From Planctomycetota bacterium (lineage in GTDB: Bacteria; Planctomycetota; UBA8742; UBA2392), in the NCBI GenBank assembly GCA_003576915.1, contig QEVF01000030.1:1-43299 (forward strand): DNA of 43,299 nucleotides, given 5' to 3'. The notes beneath the pieces are model-generated. The model was given only the letters and a program-made list of their open reading frames with translations. It had not been told where the DNA came from and did not search any database. A program made the position numbers and the translations under genes. This document shows positions 22,835 to 31,923 of this stretch, in pieces. Positions within the stretch are counted from its first letter, which is position 1, and the number at the start of each line of letters is the position of its first letter.

Positions 22835-23883
22835 AGTTCTGGGGTCCGGGAAGCGGAGTTTACGGGCGGGGCCGCTGGCGCGACAGCCGCGGCTCGGCGG
22901 ATACCCCTTCTTCGCTCAAGCGCCTGCTTGTGGTGCAGTTCGGGCAACTGGGCGACTCGGTGCTGTCGCTGCCGGCCCTGGACTTCCTGCGCGATCGCCT
23001 GCCCGCCACGGAAATGACGATCGGTTGCGGCATGCCCATGCACGAGCTGATCGACCTCTGGGGCCGGGCCGACCGCATCGTTCCCCTTGACCGCGTCAAG
23101 ACACGCGACACCAACCGGTTCTATGCGGCCTGGCTCATCTGCCAGTTCGTGAGCCGCATCTGGCGCCCCACTCCTGATGCCGTGCTGGTGCTGCATCCCA
23201 ACGATGAAATGAATCTGGTGGCCTACTGCACGGGGGCCCGAAGGCGCGCCGGGCTGGTCGTGCGGCGCACGTTCTTCTCGCGCCTGCTCAATGAGCCGCT
23301 GGAGGGCGCCTGGAAGGCGCAGCACGCGGCGGCATCTTACATGGCCCTGGTGCGCAGTTTCTGCGGTCTGGCGCCGTTTGAACGGGATATCCCCGTACCG
23401 CTGATGAAACTGCCTCAGCCCGTGGAACGCAACGGGCGCGTCGCCATTCATGTGGGCGGCAGCCGCAAGCAAAAGCGCATGGCCCCGGAGTCGTGGCTGG
23501 AAGTTGCGCGCGGCCTGCGCGCAAAGACCGGCAAGGAAATCGTCTTCATCAGCGGGCCCGAAGAGCCGGAACTCGCGGCGGAGTTGGCCAGGGCCATGGA
23601 CGGGGCCAAGCCCCTTTCGGGACTCGATATAGAGCAGTTGGCCGTGGAGGTCGCCCGCAGCGGCTTCTTTGTCGGAACCGACAGCGGCCCGGGCCACCTG
23701 GCCGCGGCCCTGGAAACGCCGTCGTTGACCCTCATCGAGCAGCATGTGGCGCCCCGGTATCATACGCTGGGGCCCGTGGCGCAGCACATCCGGCACACCG
23801 GCATCCGGGACCTCGAGCCGCGCCGGATCGTCGAGGCGACCCTGAGCCATCCGGCCTTTCCCAAAGGGGAGGCCGGAGCATGA
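22831..23883 (+). CDS. Family 9 glycosyltransferase (heptosyltransferase-like)
   Basis: A 350-residue protein. After a roughly 28-residue polar N-terminal extension, the GT9 fold begins with RLLVVQFGQLGDSVLSLPAL. The second half has VAIHVGGSRKQKRM and the ADP-heptose-binding region FFVGTDSGPGHLAAALETP. GT9 enzymes add heptose to lipid A-Kdo core. The catalytic Asp of WaaC would lie near residues 40-45 (QLGDSV). Start and stop codons overlap both neighbours (ATGA at each side), so translation is coupled with pyrB and the hydrolase. Its presence inside a pyrimidine operon is odd; it pairs functionally with the WaaG-like gene upstream. Confidence 0.88.
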   Translation: MKFWGPGSGVYGRGRWRDSRGSADTPSSLKRLLVVQFGQLGDSVLSLPALDFLRDRLPATEMTIGCGMPMHELIDLWGRADRIVPLDRVKTRDTNRFYAAWLICQFVSRIWRPTPDAVLVLHPNDEMNLVAYCTGARRRAGLVVRRTFFSRLLNEPLEGAWKAQHAAASYMALVRSFCGLAPFERDIPVPLMKLPQPVERNGRVAIHVGGSRKQKRMAPESWLEVARGLRAKTGKEIVFISGPEEPELAAELARAMDGAKPLSGLDIEQLAVEVARSGFFVGTDSGPGHLAAALETPSLTLIEQHVAPRYHTLGPVAQHIRHTGIRDLEPRRIVEATLSHPAFPKGEAGA

Positions 23884-24773
23884 GCGAAGATCTCAGGCGC
23901 CCGCCCGCCCTGGCATGGACCTTTCGCCTGGCACTGTTTTCACTTCTGTTTCTGCTCTCTGTCCGGTTCCTGAACGCGGCTTCGCTCTTTCCGCGCATGC
24001 CGCAGGATACGGCAGAGTTCAGCCTTCGCGCCGGCAAACTGAGCAACGTTCGCGAAGTGTTCTTTGAGGCCACGGATGGAACCCGGCTCTATGGCTGGCT
24101 CTGCGGCGCTCAGCAGGCGCGCCATCGCATCCTGTTCTGTTCCGGAAACGGCGGCAACGCCGCCCTCAATGGCGAACGCATGGCGCAGGTGGCAGGCGCG
24201 CTCGACGCCCAGATACTGGTGTTCGACTATCGCGGCTACTACTTGAGCGAAGGCAGCCCCAGCGAGGAGGGGCTGTACCGGGATGTCCGTGGCGCGTGGT
24301 TGTACGCACACAAGGATCTTGGCTGGCCTGCGGGCCACAGCGTGATCTGGGGGCACTCGCTGGGCGCGGCCGTCGCCCTGGCCCTGGCGGCGGACCTGCA
24401 TGAAAGCGAGGAGCGCCGTGCGACGCTGTTTGGCGCCCAGGCGCCCGGGGCACGGGCCCTTATTCTGGAGTCGCCCTTCAGCAGCGTGGCCGACATGGCC
24501 CGCCACCGCATGGGGTTTCTGGGCCTGGCCCACTGGCTGGTGTACGCACGGCTGGACAATCTTTCGCGCGCCAAGGGCGCAGCGCTGCCCGCCCTGGTCC
24601 TGCACGGCACGGCCGACGAAATCATCCCAGCCGAGATGGGCCGGCGCGTGCAGGCCGCGCTGCCTCAATCGCCGCCGGGCATCTGGCTCCAAGGCGGCAA
24701 GCACAACACGCTGTGGAGCAGCCACCGGGCGGACATGACACAGGCCATCGAGCAGTTTCTGGGAGCCAAGTGA
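23880..24773 (+). CDS. Membrane-anchored alpha/beta hydrolase (BEM46/ABHD13-like)
   Basis: A 297-residue protein. An N-terminal membrane helix (about 15-33) anchors a hydrolase facing the periplasm. The core shows FCSGNGGNAA as oxyanion loop, FDYRGYYLSEG, nucleophile Ser in WGHSLGAAVA, Asp in HGTADEIIP and His in GGKHNTLW, so the triad is complete. BEM46-type hydrolases are broadly distributed with poorly known substrates (lipid or thioester). It begins within the stop codon of the GT9 gene and ends 3 bases before pyrC', so it is co-translated in the pyrB operon. No link to pyrimidine synthesis is known. Confidence 0.85.
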   Translation: MSEDLRRPPALAWTFRLALFSLLFLLSVRFLNAASLFPRMPQDTAEFSLRAGKLSNVREVFFEATDGTRLYGWLCGAQQARHRILFCSGNGGNAALNGERMAQVAGALDAQILVFDYRGYYLSEGSPSEEGLYRDVRGAWLYAHKDLGWPAGHSVIWGHSLGAAVALALAADLHESEERRATLFGAQAPGARALILESPFSSVADMARHRMGFLGLAHWLVYARLDNLSRAKGAALPALVLHGTADEIIPAEMGRRVQAALPQSPPGIWLQGGKHNTLWSSHRADMTQAIEQFLGAK

Positions 24774-24776
24774 GCC

Positions 24777-26108
24777 ATGCAGGCAATTCTGATCAAAGGT
24801 GGGCGAGTCATCGATCCGGCCAACGGGCTGGACGCCACGGCAGACGTCCTGCTGGCCGACGGCAAGGTCAAGGCCGTGGGCGCCCTGCGGGAATCTGACC
24901 TCAAACCCTGGATGGGCAAGGCGGCGGGGGTCGAGGTACTCAATGCCAAGGGCCTGTGGGTCCTGCCGGGCCTGGTGGACCTGCGGGCCCACCTCGGCGA
25001 GCCTGGAAACGAAAGCGCCGAGACGATTGCCGGTGGCGCCCTGGCTGCCATTCACGGCGGCATTACCACCCTGGCCTGCATGCCCGACACAGACCCTCCC
25101 ATTGACACCGAGGCGCAGGTTCAGTTTGTGCTCGCGCGCAGCCGTCTGGCCGACATGGCCGAGGTGCTGCCCGTAGCGGCGCTCACCAAGCGGCGCGAGG
25201 GCAGGGAACTGGCCGAGTTAGGGCAGCTTGTGGCGGCGGGGGCCGTGGCTTTTTCCGATGAAATGCGCGCGACGGACTCGCCCTCGACGTTGCTCAAGGG
25301 CATGGCCTACGCCAGCATGTTCGACCGGCCGGTGATCGAATTCGCGCAAGACCCCAATCTCGCCGGCGGTGCCATGAACGCCGGCTATGAGGCGACCCTC
25401 GCGGGTCTGCCCGGGATTCCCGCCCTGGCCGAAGAACTCGCCGTGGCGCGGGCCTGCATGTTCGCACGCGAGACCGGCTGCCACTACCACGCAGCCAAAC
25501 TTACCACCAAGAACGCGATACGCGCGGTCAAGCGGGCCCGCAAGTTGCGCGTCAAGGTCAGCGCGGCCACCTGCCCCCACTACTTTGCGCTGACGGATGC
25601 CGAGGTGCGCCGGCGCTACGACACGGCCTATAAAGTCTTTCCGCCCCTGCGCTCCAAAGACGACGTGGCCTGGATCCGGCGGGGTCTGCGCGAGGGCATC
25701 ATTGACTGTATTTCCAGCGATCACACCCCGGTGCCGCCGGAACTCAAGGAACTCGAATTCGGGCGCGCGCCCTTTGGCATCGTCGGGCTTCAGACCCTTC
25801 TGCCGGTGACGCTGACCGAACTCGTGCATGGGGGCGAATTGCCCCTGGCGCAGGCGGTCGCGGCCATGACCGTGAACCCCGCCCGCCTGCTGCGCGTTGC
25901 CGGACGCAAAGGCTCGCTCACGGTGGGCCACGACGCCGACGTCGCCCTGGTCGACCCCCTGGAAATCTGGACGCTCGAAGAGTCCGGCCTGGTCAGCCGC
26001 TGTCACAACACTCCGTTCATCGGCATGAAGTTCAAGGGCCGAGTCAAGTTCACAATCGCACGCGGCAAGCTCTTTGACGTCAGCGTGCCCCAGGCCGCCG
26101 GGGCGTAA
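24777..26108 (+). CDS. pyrC': Dihydroorotase-like protein, predicted non-catalytic PyrC'
   Basis: A 443-residue class I dihydroorotase fold: AILIKGGRVIDPANG, LWVLPGLVDL, TCPHYFALTD and APFGIVGLQTLLP all align. The metal centre is lost. The HxH pair is RAH (Arg70, His72), the bridging-Asp region SDDG is SDEM (Glu162), the HaED histidine is Phe189 (IEFAQD), and the HvST histidine is Lys241 (AAKLTT). Only the late Asp315 of SSDHTP remains. Such a protein should not hydrolyse dihydroorotate. In pseudomonads an inactive DHOase homologue (pyrC') next to pyrB is required to assemble class A ATCase, and the pyrB here is of that type. An active PyrC must be elsewhere. It is the last gene of the operon, with a strong terminator after it. 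Confidence 0.88.
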   Translation: MQAILIKGGRVIDPANGLDATADVLLADGKVKAVGALRESDLKPWMGKAAGVEVLNAKGLWVLPGLVDLRAHLGEPGNESAETIAGGALAAIHGGITTLACMPDTDPPIDTEAQVQFVLARSRLADMAEVLPVAALTKRREGRELAELGQLVAAGAVAFSDEMRATDSPSTLLKGMAYASMFDRPVIEFAQDPNLAGGAMNAGYEATLAGLPGIPALAEELAVARACMFARETGCHYHAAKLTTKNAIRAVKRARKLRVKVSAATCPHYFALTDAEVRRRYDTAYKVFPPLRSKDDVAWIRRGLREGIIDCISSDHTPVPPELKELEFGRAPFGIVGLQTLLPVTLTELVHGGELPLAQAVAAMTVNPARLLRVAGRKGSLTVGHDADVALVDPLEIWTLEESGLVSRCHNTPFIGMKFKGRVKFTIARGKLFDVSVPQAAGA

Positions 26109-26112
26109 AATG

Positions 26113-26139
26113 AAGCCGCCCCCGCGCGGGGGGCGGCTT
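26113..26139. terminator. Bidirectional terminator between pyrC' and the SH3 protein gene
   Basis: AAGCCGCCCCC (26113-26123) pairs perfectly with 26129-26139 across a 5-base loop. The two flanking genes converge on it. The minus strand continues TTCATTTTA. Confidence 0.85.
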
Positions 26140-26157
26140 GTGCCTTTCGAGGCCGGT

Positions 26158-27417
26158 CTACTTGTCGTCGTCTTCGATCAGGACGTCGATGCGCTTGATA
26201 ACGATGACCTTGTAGGGCCAGCCTTCGTATTCCTTGATCTCGCCCGTCACGCCGACGAACTTGCCCCAGTACTTGGCCAGGTCGCCCTTGTCCCAGCGCA
26301 GGTCGTACAGCACCTTGCCGTTTTCATCGAACATGCGGTGAGAGGCCGGGGTCTTGGCCAGGTTGCCGGTGCTGCCAACGGTACCTTTGGCGATGTAATT
26401 GGCCGGGCCCAGATCTTCTTTGGGTTCCTTCTTCTCCAGGGCTTCCTTCTTGATGCGCTCGAGCTCGGCGGCCCGCTTGGCCTGCTCATCGGCCAGGCGC
26501 TTCTTCTCGGCCTCCAGCAGCTTGACCGTGGCGTCGATCTTCTCGATCAGTGCCTTGGCCTCTGCCTGGAGTTTTTCGTCCAGGGCAAATTCCGCGTACT
26601 GCTCGAACATCTTGCGCAGGTTGGTCAGGTTGACCTCGGCGGCGGGCTTGCGCAGTTCGTCGCGCAGCATGATGCGCAGTTCGTCGAAGGTCTTGCGCTC
26701 ATCGTCCAGCTCTTCCTTGGTGGGCTGGCGCTTGGCGGGGGCTGGCTTTTCCTCGGCCTTGGGCGCGTGGCCATCGGCCACAGCGTCGCTCTTGGGTCCC
26801 TCGCTGGGCTTTTCCACCGTGGCGTTGGGGTCCACTTTGCGCTCTTCCGGCGCCGGCTGGGGATTGACCAGCTTCTCCGGAGCGATATCGCGCACCTTTT
26901 CAATGAATTCACCCGAGACATAGGCCGTGGCTTCTTCGGGCGGAATCACCCGCACGTACTTCTCGCTCACGACGGCCTGACCGGTCTGGCCATCCATGCA
27001 AGCGGCCAACTGCTTGCCCTTGCCAACCTGCCCGATGGGGAAACTGTTCGTGTCGGGGCTGCCGCGCAGGTTGACGCGGTCTCCCTTGACCGTGTAGCTC
27101 TTGCCGTCAGCGGCGGCCACAACGAGTTCAGACGCGACCCAGCACGCGGCGCCCTTGGGCAGCCGAACCTGCATCCAGCCTTCCTTGGTGCCAACCACCA
27201 CCAGCTCGTCGCCCTTGTCCAGCACGTGAATCGGCGCGTGATTCACACCGGCGCCGCTGCGCAGGCGAACGCCGTCACCCTTGACGCGTCCCAGCCAGGG
27301 TTTCTCGGTCTGCGTGGGGGCCGGCGCTTCCTGCGCCTGAGCCGGAATCAACACGGAGGCGGGGGCCGCAAACAACGCAGCAAGGAGGGCAACGCGAGTG
27401 AAATAGGGCAGATTCAT
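26158..27417 (-). CDS. Secreted protein with two SH3-like domains and a coiled coil
   Basis: A 419-residue protein with a Sec signal peptide (cleavage near VLIPAQA-QEA, residue 28). Two bacterial SH3 domains follow: GRVKGDGVRLRSGAGVNHAP... (about 42-100) and TVKGDRVNLRGSPDTNSFP... (about 107-170), each with the VxLRxGP-like start. A Pro/Lys/Glu-rich linker leads to a long coiled coil at about 250-345 (KALIEKIDATVKLLEAEKKRL). The C-terminus is beta-rich (KFVGVTGEIKEYEGWPYKVIVI) and OB-fold-like. SH3b domains usually bind cell wall or target proteins in the periplasm. GGAGA precedes ATG 27417, and a 7-bp hairpin (27446-27464) lies in the leader. Specific role unknown. Confidence 0.85.
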   Translation of the reverse strand: MNLPYFTRVALLAALFAAPASVLIPAQAQEAPAPTQTEKPWLGRVKGDGVRLRSGAGVNHAPIHVLDKGDELVVVGTKEGWMQVRLPKGAACWVASELVVAAADGKSYTVKGDRVNLRGSPDTNSFPIGQVGKGKQLAACMDGQTGQAVVSEKYVRVIPPEEATAYVSGEFIEKVRDIAPEKLVNPQPAPEERKVDPNATVEKPSEGPKSDAVADGHAPKAEEKPAPAKRQPTKEELDDERKTFDELRIMLRDELRKPAAEVNLTNLRKMFEQYAEFALDEKLQAEAKALIEKIDATVKLLEAEKKRLADEQAKRAAELERIKKEALEKKEPKEDLGPANYIAKGTVGSTGNLAKTPASHRMFDENGKVLYDLRWDKGDLAKYWGKFVGVTGEIKEYEGWPYKVIVIKRIDVLIEDDDK

Positions 27418-27642
27418 GTCAATTCTCCGCATGGCGGTGGCGCACTGTGCGCGCAAAGCGCACACTCAAGCTGGCTATCGGCTGGTGAACGGGGGTGAAT
27501 TGAGGAAAAACCGGAACGCGGCACGCCCCATCCCGTTCCAATGACCTTTTCATGGCAGGGCAAAGCGGATTTCAGGCTGCGTCTTGCGGCAACTCGTCCG
27601 TAGAATCCTGACCTGCCGGCGAACTGCGGTCAGAGCCAGAAA

Positions 27643-30411
27643 ATGCGGACCAGAACCGTCATTCCGATCCTGGCCTTTCTTCTGCTGCTTGTGATGGGCA
27701 CAGCCTGGGCCATTTTGCGCCCCGAGGGCGCCTCGCTCATTCCTTTCATGGGTGAATCCGCCGCGTCGCGGGCCCGGGGACCGACTGTCGCGGCGGGAAA
27801 CTCCGTGGACGACGCCACGGCCGGGCCCTCTGGGGCCGCAGAACAAGGAGCGAGGGCCCGCCCCTGCGGCGTCAAGGGCAGTGAAGCAGGCACCAGGGAA
27901 GGCCCGCGTGCCGAGGCTGAAAGCGCGCCAACTCCCGGCCCCGGCAAACCCGAGGCCGGCCTGCCCCAGCCCCCACCGCCGCCCCCGCGCACAGAAGGCG
28001 CGCCGCCCGAACCCAAGGCGCAGCAACCCGCACAACCGACGTCGGCGCGGCCACGCTCGGTTATCCGCGGCCTGCGCCACCCTCCCAACCAGAGCCTGGG
28101 CAATGTCAAGCCGCGCGCCCGCAGGCTAAAGGAAGAAAACGGCAGGCGGGCCCTCGACAGTGTGACGCCCGAGGTGCGACAGGACCGGCGCGGGCTGCTG
28201 GGGCGTTACTACGCGTTTCAGGGCAACCCCATTGACGAGCTATCCAATCCCGCCAAGCCGGGCCTTGAGAGCCGCACACCGGGGCTGACGCGCATTGACC
28301 AGCAGATTGCCTTCCCGACGCGGCAGGCGTTCTCGGACTTGCCCTTTGACACCAGCAATTTCTTCGTCACGTGGGAGGGATTCCTTGTGGTGCCCGCGGA
28401 CGGCGACTATTGGCTGTTCCTCGGCGCTGACCTGGGCGGGCGCGTGGTGCTTGACAGTGAAACGGTGCTGCTCAACGACATGTTCAGCGACTACATCGAG
28501 GTCAGCACGGTCCTGACGCTCAGCGCGGGCCTGCACCCCCTGCGCATCGAGTACGTCGAGGGGGCCAACGGCAGCGTGGTGGCCGGCCTCTGTGCCTGCA
28601 ATTTCATGTATGTGCCGCAGGGCCAGACCCGGCCGGTGACGGTGCCGCCGGAAATGCTGCTCTTGCCGGAAACGCTCTGGAGCGAAAGCGCCCCCATCAT
28701 TGAGGGTGTGTCGCCGCGCGAGGCCGAAGTGGGCGCCGAGGTCGTGATCCGCGGCCATCACTTTACGGCCGAGGGCCTGGACTCCAGATCCGATGAGGCC
28801 CTGGCCTCCTGCAAGGTTGACTTCAACGGCCAGGCCGCCCGGGTGCTGGAAGCTTCGGCCAGCTCCATACGTGTTCGCGTGCCCATTGGCGCCGGCAGCG
28901 GCAAGCTGACCGTGCGCAAGGGCGAGATTCCCTCCAACAGCGTGGACTTCAGGGTGAGCACACAGTTCGGCCTGTTTGCGGGCTGGCACAACCTGCCGGG
29001 CTGGGCCAACTACGATTTCGTCGAGCCGGGCACGCGCGAGCCCGACCTGACGCGGCTGGAGCGCGACTGGCAATTCGCCAACCGCAACGAGATGGAGATT
29101 GAATTTCGCAACAACCCCCTGGCCTGCCGCTGGGAGGGCAAGCTGGGTGTGCCCTCGACGAACACGCGCCTGGGCGCGTCACAGCCTTCGGACGCAGACC
29201 CCCCACCCGGTGAGACGCCGCCCGTGCGGCTGGTGCGCTTCAGGTGCGAGGGTCGCCTGCGCGTTACGCTGGGCACAGAAACGCGCTCCAGCCCGCCGCC
29301 CACGGGCGAGTCTTCCGGGGCGACGGTGCTCGATTTCGCCGTGCCCTACGGCGAGGAAACCTACCTGCCCCTGACCATCGACTTCACCAACGACAAGGGC
29401 GCCTCCAGCCTGACTGTCGTGTGGGCCATGGCCGGCAGCGGAGACGAGGCGCAGGTGCTGATCAACGCGCCCGTGAACTTCGGTGAGCAGTTGCCATCGC
29501 GCCTGTTCTTTCCCCCGGTCACCCCGCCCAGGCCGCCCAGGATCATCAGTGTCACGCCCATCGCGGCCGAAGATGCTCCGCCTTTGCAGCTGCCCTACGA
29601 CGCGGACACCACCAGGCCCAGCGTGCGGGAAGGTCAGCAGTTCAAGCTGTTGGTCGAACTCTACGGCAGCGCCGAGGTGCGCGCCCAACCCCTGACCCTG
29701 AGCATCGACGGCCGCCGGATCGAATACAGCCTGGACCCGGAGTTGCAGGCGGAAGACAAGAACGTCGAAGGCACCGAGCGTCGCCACCTTATCTGCACCC
29801 TCCCCACAGGCTGCGGCGAGGGAAGGATGGCGGCGCGCCTGAGCATCGTGCAAAGCGAGCCCTTCTACATTGACGTCACCAACAAGGGGTTGATTGCCTA
29901 CCTCTATGATTTCCCCAACGGCGGCGGATACACCCAGCTGCCGGACTTTGGCCCCCTGGTCTGCTTCAAGGTGCGCAAGGACGCCTGGGTCAACTTCGAG
30001 AACGCGAACTTCCTGAACCTGCCCTTCCCTGCCGAGACCTTCGGCATTGAGTACTACGGCGCCATCATCATTGAGACCGAGGGCGACTACGTGTTCACGG
30101 CGCGCAGCGACGACGGCATCCGCGTCTGGGTCAATGGTCGGGAAGCCGTCGTGGATGACAACCTGCACTACCAGCGCGAGAAGCGCGGCGAGCCCCTGCG
30201 CCTTGCACCGGGCGTTTACCCGTTCAAGGCGCAGTTCTTCGAGAACAACGTGCACGAGGTTTTCGTGCTGGAGTTCGAGGCGAGAAACAGCCAGGGCGAG
30301 CTCATCGTCCCCAGACAGGTGGTGCCCAGGCGCCTGTTCACGTGGGATGTCCATCCCCCGCTTCCCGACAAATCCAGCACGGGCAAGCTGGCCGACGGCA
30401 GCGGCCCTTGA
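27643..30411 (+). CDS. Large secreted PA14/IPT-domain protein
   Basis: A 922-residue protein anchored or secreted by an N-terminal hydrophobic segment (about 5-25). A Pro/Ala-rich linker reaches about residue 170. A PA14-like domain (about 182-320) contains FFVTWEGFLVVPADGDYWLFL. An IPT/TIG domain (about 349-436) begins IIEGVSPREAEVGAEVVIRG. A second PA14-like unit (about 445-605) contains LPLTIDFTNDKGASSLTVVW, and a third (about 748-886) contains GDYVFTARSDDGIRVWVNG, the clearest PA14 motif. PA14 domains bind carbohydrate in many secreted enzymes; no catalytic domain is visible, so an adhesin or binding role is inferred. The ribosome site is weak. It converges with the next gene, stop codons 1 base apart. 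Confidence 0.85.
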   Translation: MRTRTVIPILAFLLLLVMGTAWAILRPEGASLIPFMGESAASRARGPTVAAGNSVDDATAGPSGAAEQGARARPCGVKGSEAGTREGPRAEAESAPTPGPGKPEAGLPQPPPPPPRTEGAPPEPKAQQPAQPTSARPRSVIRGLRHPPNQSLGNVKPRARRLKEENGRRALDSVTPEVRQDRRGLLGRYYAFQGNPIDELSNPAKPGLESRTPGLTRIDQQIAFPTRQAFSDLPFDTSNFFVTWEGFLVVPADGDYWLFLGADLGGRVVLDSETVLLNDMFSDYIEVSTVLTLSAGLHPLRIEYVEGANGSVVAGLCACNFMYVPQGQTRPVTVPPEMLLLPETLWSESAPIIEGVSPREAEVGAEVVIRGHHFTAEGLDSRSDEALASCKVDFNGQAARVLEASASSIRVRVPIGAGSGKLTVRKGEIPSNSVDFRVSTQFGLFAGWHNLPGWANYDFVEPGTREPDLTRLERDWQFANRNEMEIEFRNNPLACRWEGKLGVPSTNTRLGASQPSDADPPPGETPPVRLVRFRCEGRLRVTLGTETRSSPPPTGESSGATVLDFAVPYGEETYLPLTIDFTNDKGASSLTVVWAMAGSGDEAQVLINAPVNFGEQLPSRLFFPPVTPPRPPRIISVTPIAAEDAPPLQLPYDADTTRPSVREGQQFKLLVELYGSAEVRAQPLTLSIDGRRIEYSLDPELQAEDKNVEGTERRHLICTLPTGCGEGRMAARLSIVQSEPFYIDVTNKGLIAYLYDFPNGGGYTQLPDFGPLVCFKVRKDAWVNFENANFLNLPFPAETFGIEYYGAIIIETEGDYVFTARSDDGIRVWVNGREAVVDDNLHYQREKRGEPLRLAPGVYPFKAQFFENNVHEVFVLEFEARNSQGELIVPRQVVPRRLFTWDVHPPLPDKSSTGKLADGSGP

Positions 30412-30412
30412 G

Positions 30413-31882
30413 TCATTGGCGGCGCAGGTTCACATCACCCCAGAGATAGGGCCGGAACAGCGAATAAATGTCTTCACCCGAGAACTGAAGTTCGCGCTCG
30501 CCCCGCAACTTCCACGTCATGGCATTGAACAGGAAGCTGTCGGGGACCTTCTCGCCCCAGATCTGACTTGCGGCGATGGAGGCCTCGAACTCGAGCACGC
30601 CTTTCTTTACGCAACCCTTGAGTGCGCAGCCTTCCAGGCGGCTCAGCTTGATGCGCTCTCCGGTGAGGTCCACGCGCCAGGCTTCCAGTCCGCTTTCGCC
30701 GTTGTCGCCAATGGCGATCTGCAGGTCCTGCGCCGCCACGTTCAAGCGGCGCTCGACCCCGAAACTCAGCAGGATAGCGGAGCCCAGGCTGGAGCCGGCC
30801 AGGCGCGATGACTGGAAGTCACCCTGGTAGCGCAGCCTTCCTTTGAGCAGCAGGCGATCTCCCGCCAGCAGCCACCCCAGGTGCTCGTCCTGGCCCCGGC
30901 CGGCCAGGGCGATTTCGGAGCGGTAGTTGGACCATGCCTCGCCCGTTCCATCAATCTCGAAGGCGTCCTTGACCACAGGCAGCACCGCCTTGCCCAGAGC
31001 CGGCAGCATGGACTCGTACTTCGTCTGCAGGAAACCGTTGACGGCGTAGACGTCGCGCTGCTCGTTGGCAAAGACCAGCCTGGATCCCTTGAAGCAGATG
31101 GCCTCGCATTGGCGCGCGGCAATCAGCGTCTTGTGGGCGGGCTCGCCGCTGAGCTTGTCGCCGGAGTAGCGGTAAATGTGGGTATAGCTGAGCAGCACCA
31201 GCGTGCCGGAAGCGGAGTCGAAATCCGCTGCGGTGATCTGTTCTCCAGCCGGCAGGGTCAATTCGCCGACGGCGAGCGCCACGTTAGCCTTGCCGGCGAG
31301 GTCCCTGGCGTCCTTGAGTTCGTCGAGGCGGAAGAGTGTGGTGCTCTTCTCGCCCCGATTCTTGACGACGAGGTGCAGCTTGCCGTCCTTGACGAAGGCC
31401 CCCTCGGCATCGTGGGCGCCGTCCGGATACTGAATGGGGCAGGCAGCGACCAGTTCAACGCGCGCGGGCTTTTCTCCGGCCGGCACATAGCGCACCCGGT
31501 AAACCATCACCGACTCACGCGCGCGCCCGTTGTCGCCGATGTCGCAGGCCAGGAGGTCGCCGTCCAGGACTGCCAGGTCCTCCCAGTCCACGTTGTCGGC
31601 GCCGGGAACATCCAGAATCTCGGCCTTGGCAAAGTCCATCTCCGTGGAACGGTAGAGTCGCGCCTCGGCGCCGCTGTCGTTGTGGGCCCAGAAAGCCCCA
31701 CCCAGATATTGCAGCCCCGAGCACTCATTGAGTTCTGCCAGCGCGATGCGGGCCACGGGCTCCAGGGCGGCGTGTTTTTCGGACACTTCAGTCAAAGAGT
31801 CGCGCTCGCCCGCAGAAGGCGACTGCGCGACAGCGGCCAGGGCGGCCAGCATGAGCACTACCAGGGAGAGCAGAGGGCGCAT
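30413..31882 (-). CDS. Secreted beta-propeller-like protein of unknown function
   Basis: A 489-residue protein with a signal peptide (LLSLVVLMLAALAAVAQ). The first about 280 residues look like a beta-propeller of the SdiA-regulated/phytase-esterase-like type: NECSGLQYLGGAFWAHNDSG, VDWEDLAVLDGDLLACDIGDN and PDGAHDAEGAFVKDGKLHLV. These recur in secreted proteins of unknown activity and may bind Ca2+ through the Asp/Asn clusters. The C-terminal about 180 residues are beta-rich with no recognised motif. GGAG lies 7 bases before ATG 31882 and favours it over ATG 31888. A strong hairpin lies about 20 bases upstream in the leader. Confidence 0.8.
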   Translation of the reverse strand: MRPLLSLVVLMLAALAAVAQSPSAGERDSLTEVSEKHAALEPVARIALAELNECSGLQYLGGAFWAHNDSGAEARLYRSTEMDFAKAEILDVPGADNVDWEDLAVLDGDLLACDIGDNGRARESVMVYRVRYVPAGEKPARVELVAACPIQYPDGAHDAEGAFVKDGKLHLVVKNRGEKSTTLFRLDELKDARDLAGKANVALAVGELTLPAGEQITAADFDSASGTLVLLSYTHIYRYSGDKLSGEPAHKTLIAARQCEAICFKGSRLVFANEQRDVYAVNGFLQTKYESMLPALGKAVLPVVKDAFEIDGTGEAWSNYRSEIALAGRGQDEHLGWLLAGDRLLLKGRLRYQGDFQSSRLAGSSLGSAILLSFGVERRLNVAAQDLQIAIGDNGESGLEAWRVDLTGERIKLSRLEGCALKGCVKKGVLEFEASIAASQIWGEKVPDSFLFNAMTWKLRGERELQFSGEDIYSLFRPYLWGDVNLRRQ

Positions 31883-31900
31883 GGACATGCTCCAAGCAAG

Positions 31901-31923
31901 GGGGCCGCGCCTGGCGCGGCCCC
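31901..31923 (-). promoter_or_regulatory. Hairpin in the leader of the beta-propeller gene
   Basis: GGGGCCGCG (31901-31909) pairs with CGCGGCCCC (31915-31923) across CCTGG. On the minus strand it ends about 11 bases before the ribosome site. It could damp translation or stabilise the mRNA; it is not a clear terminator because no T-run follows. Confidence 0.4.

Noticed and set aside
24777..26108. Active dihydroorotase, hydantoinase or allantoinase
   Set aside because: Nearly all metal-ligand positions are substituted, which excludes the usual binuclear-zinc amidohydrolase chemistry.
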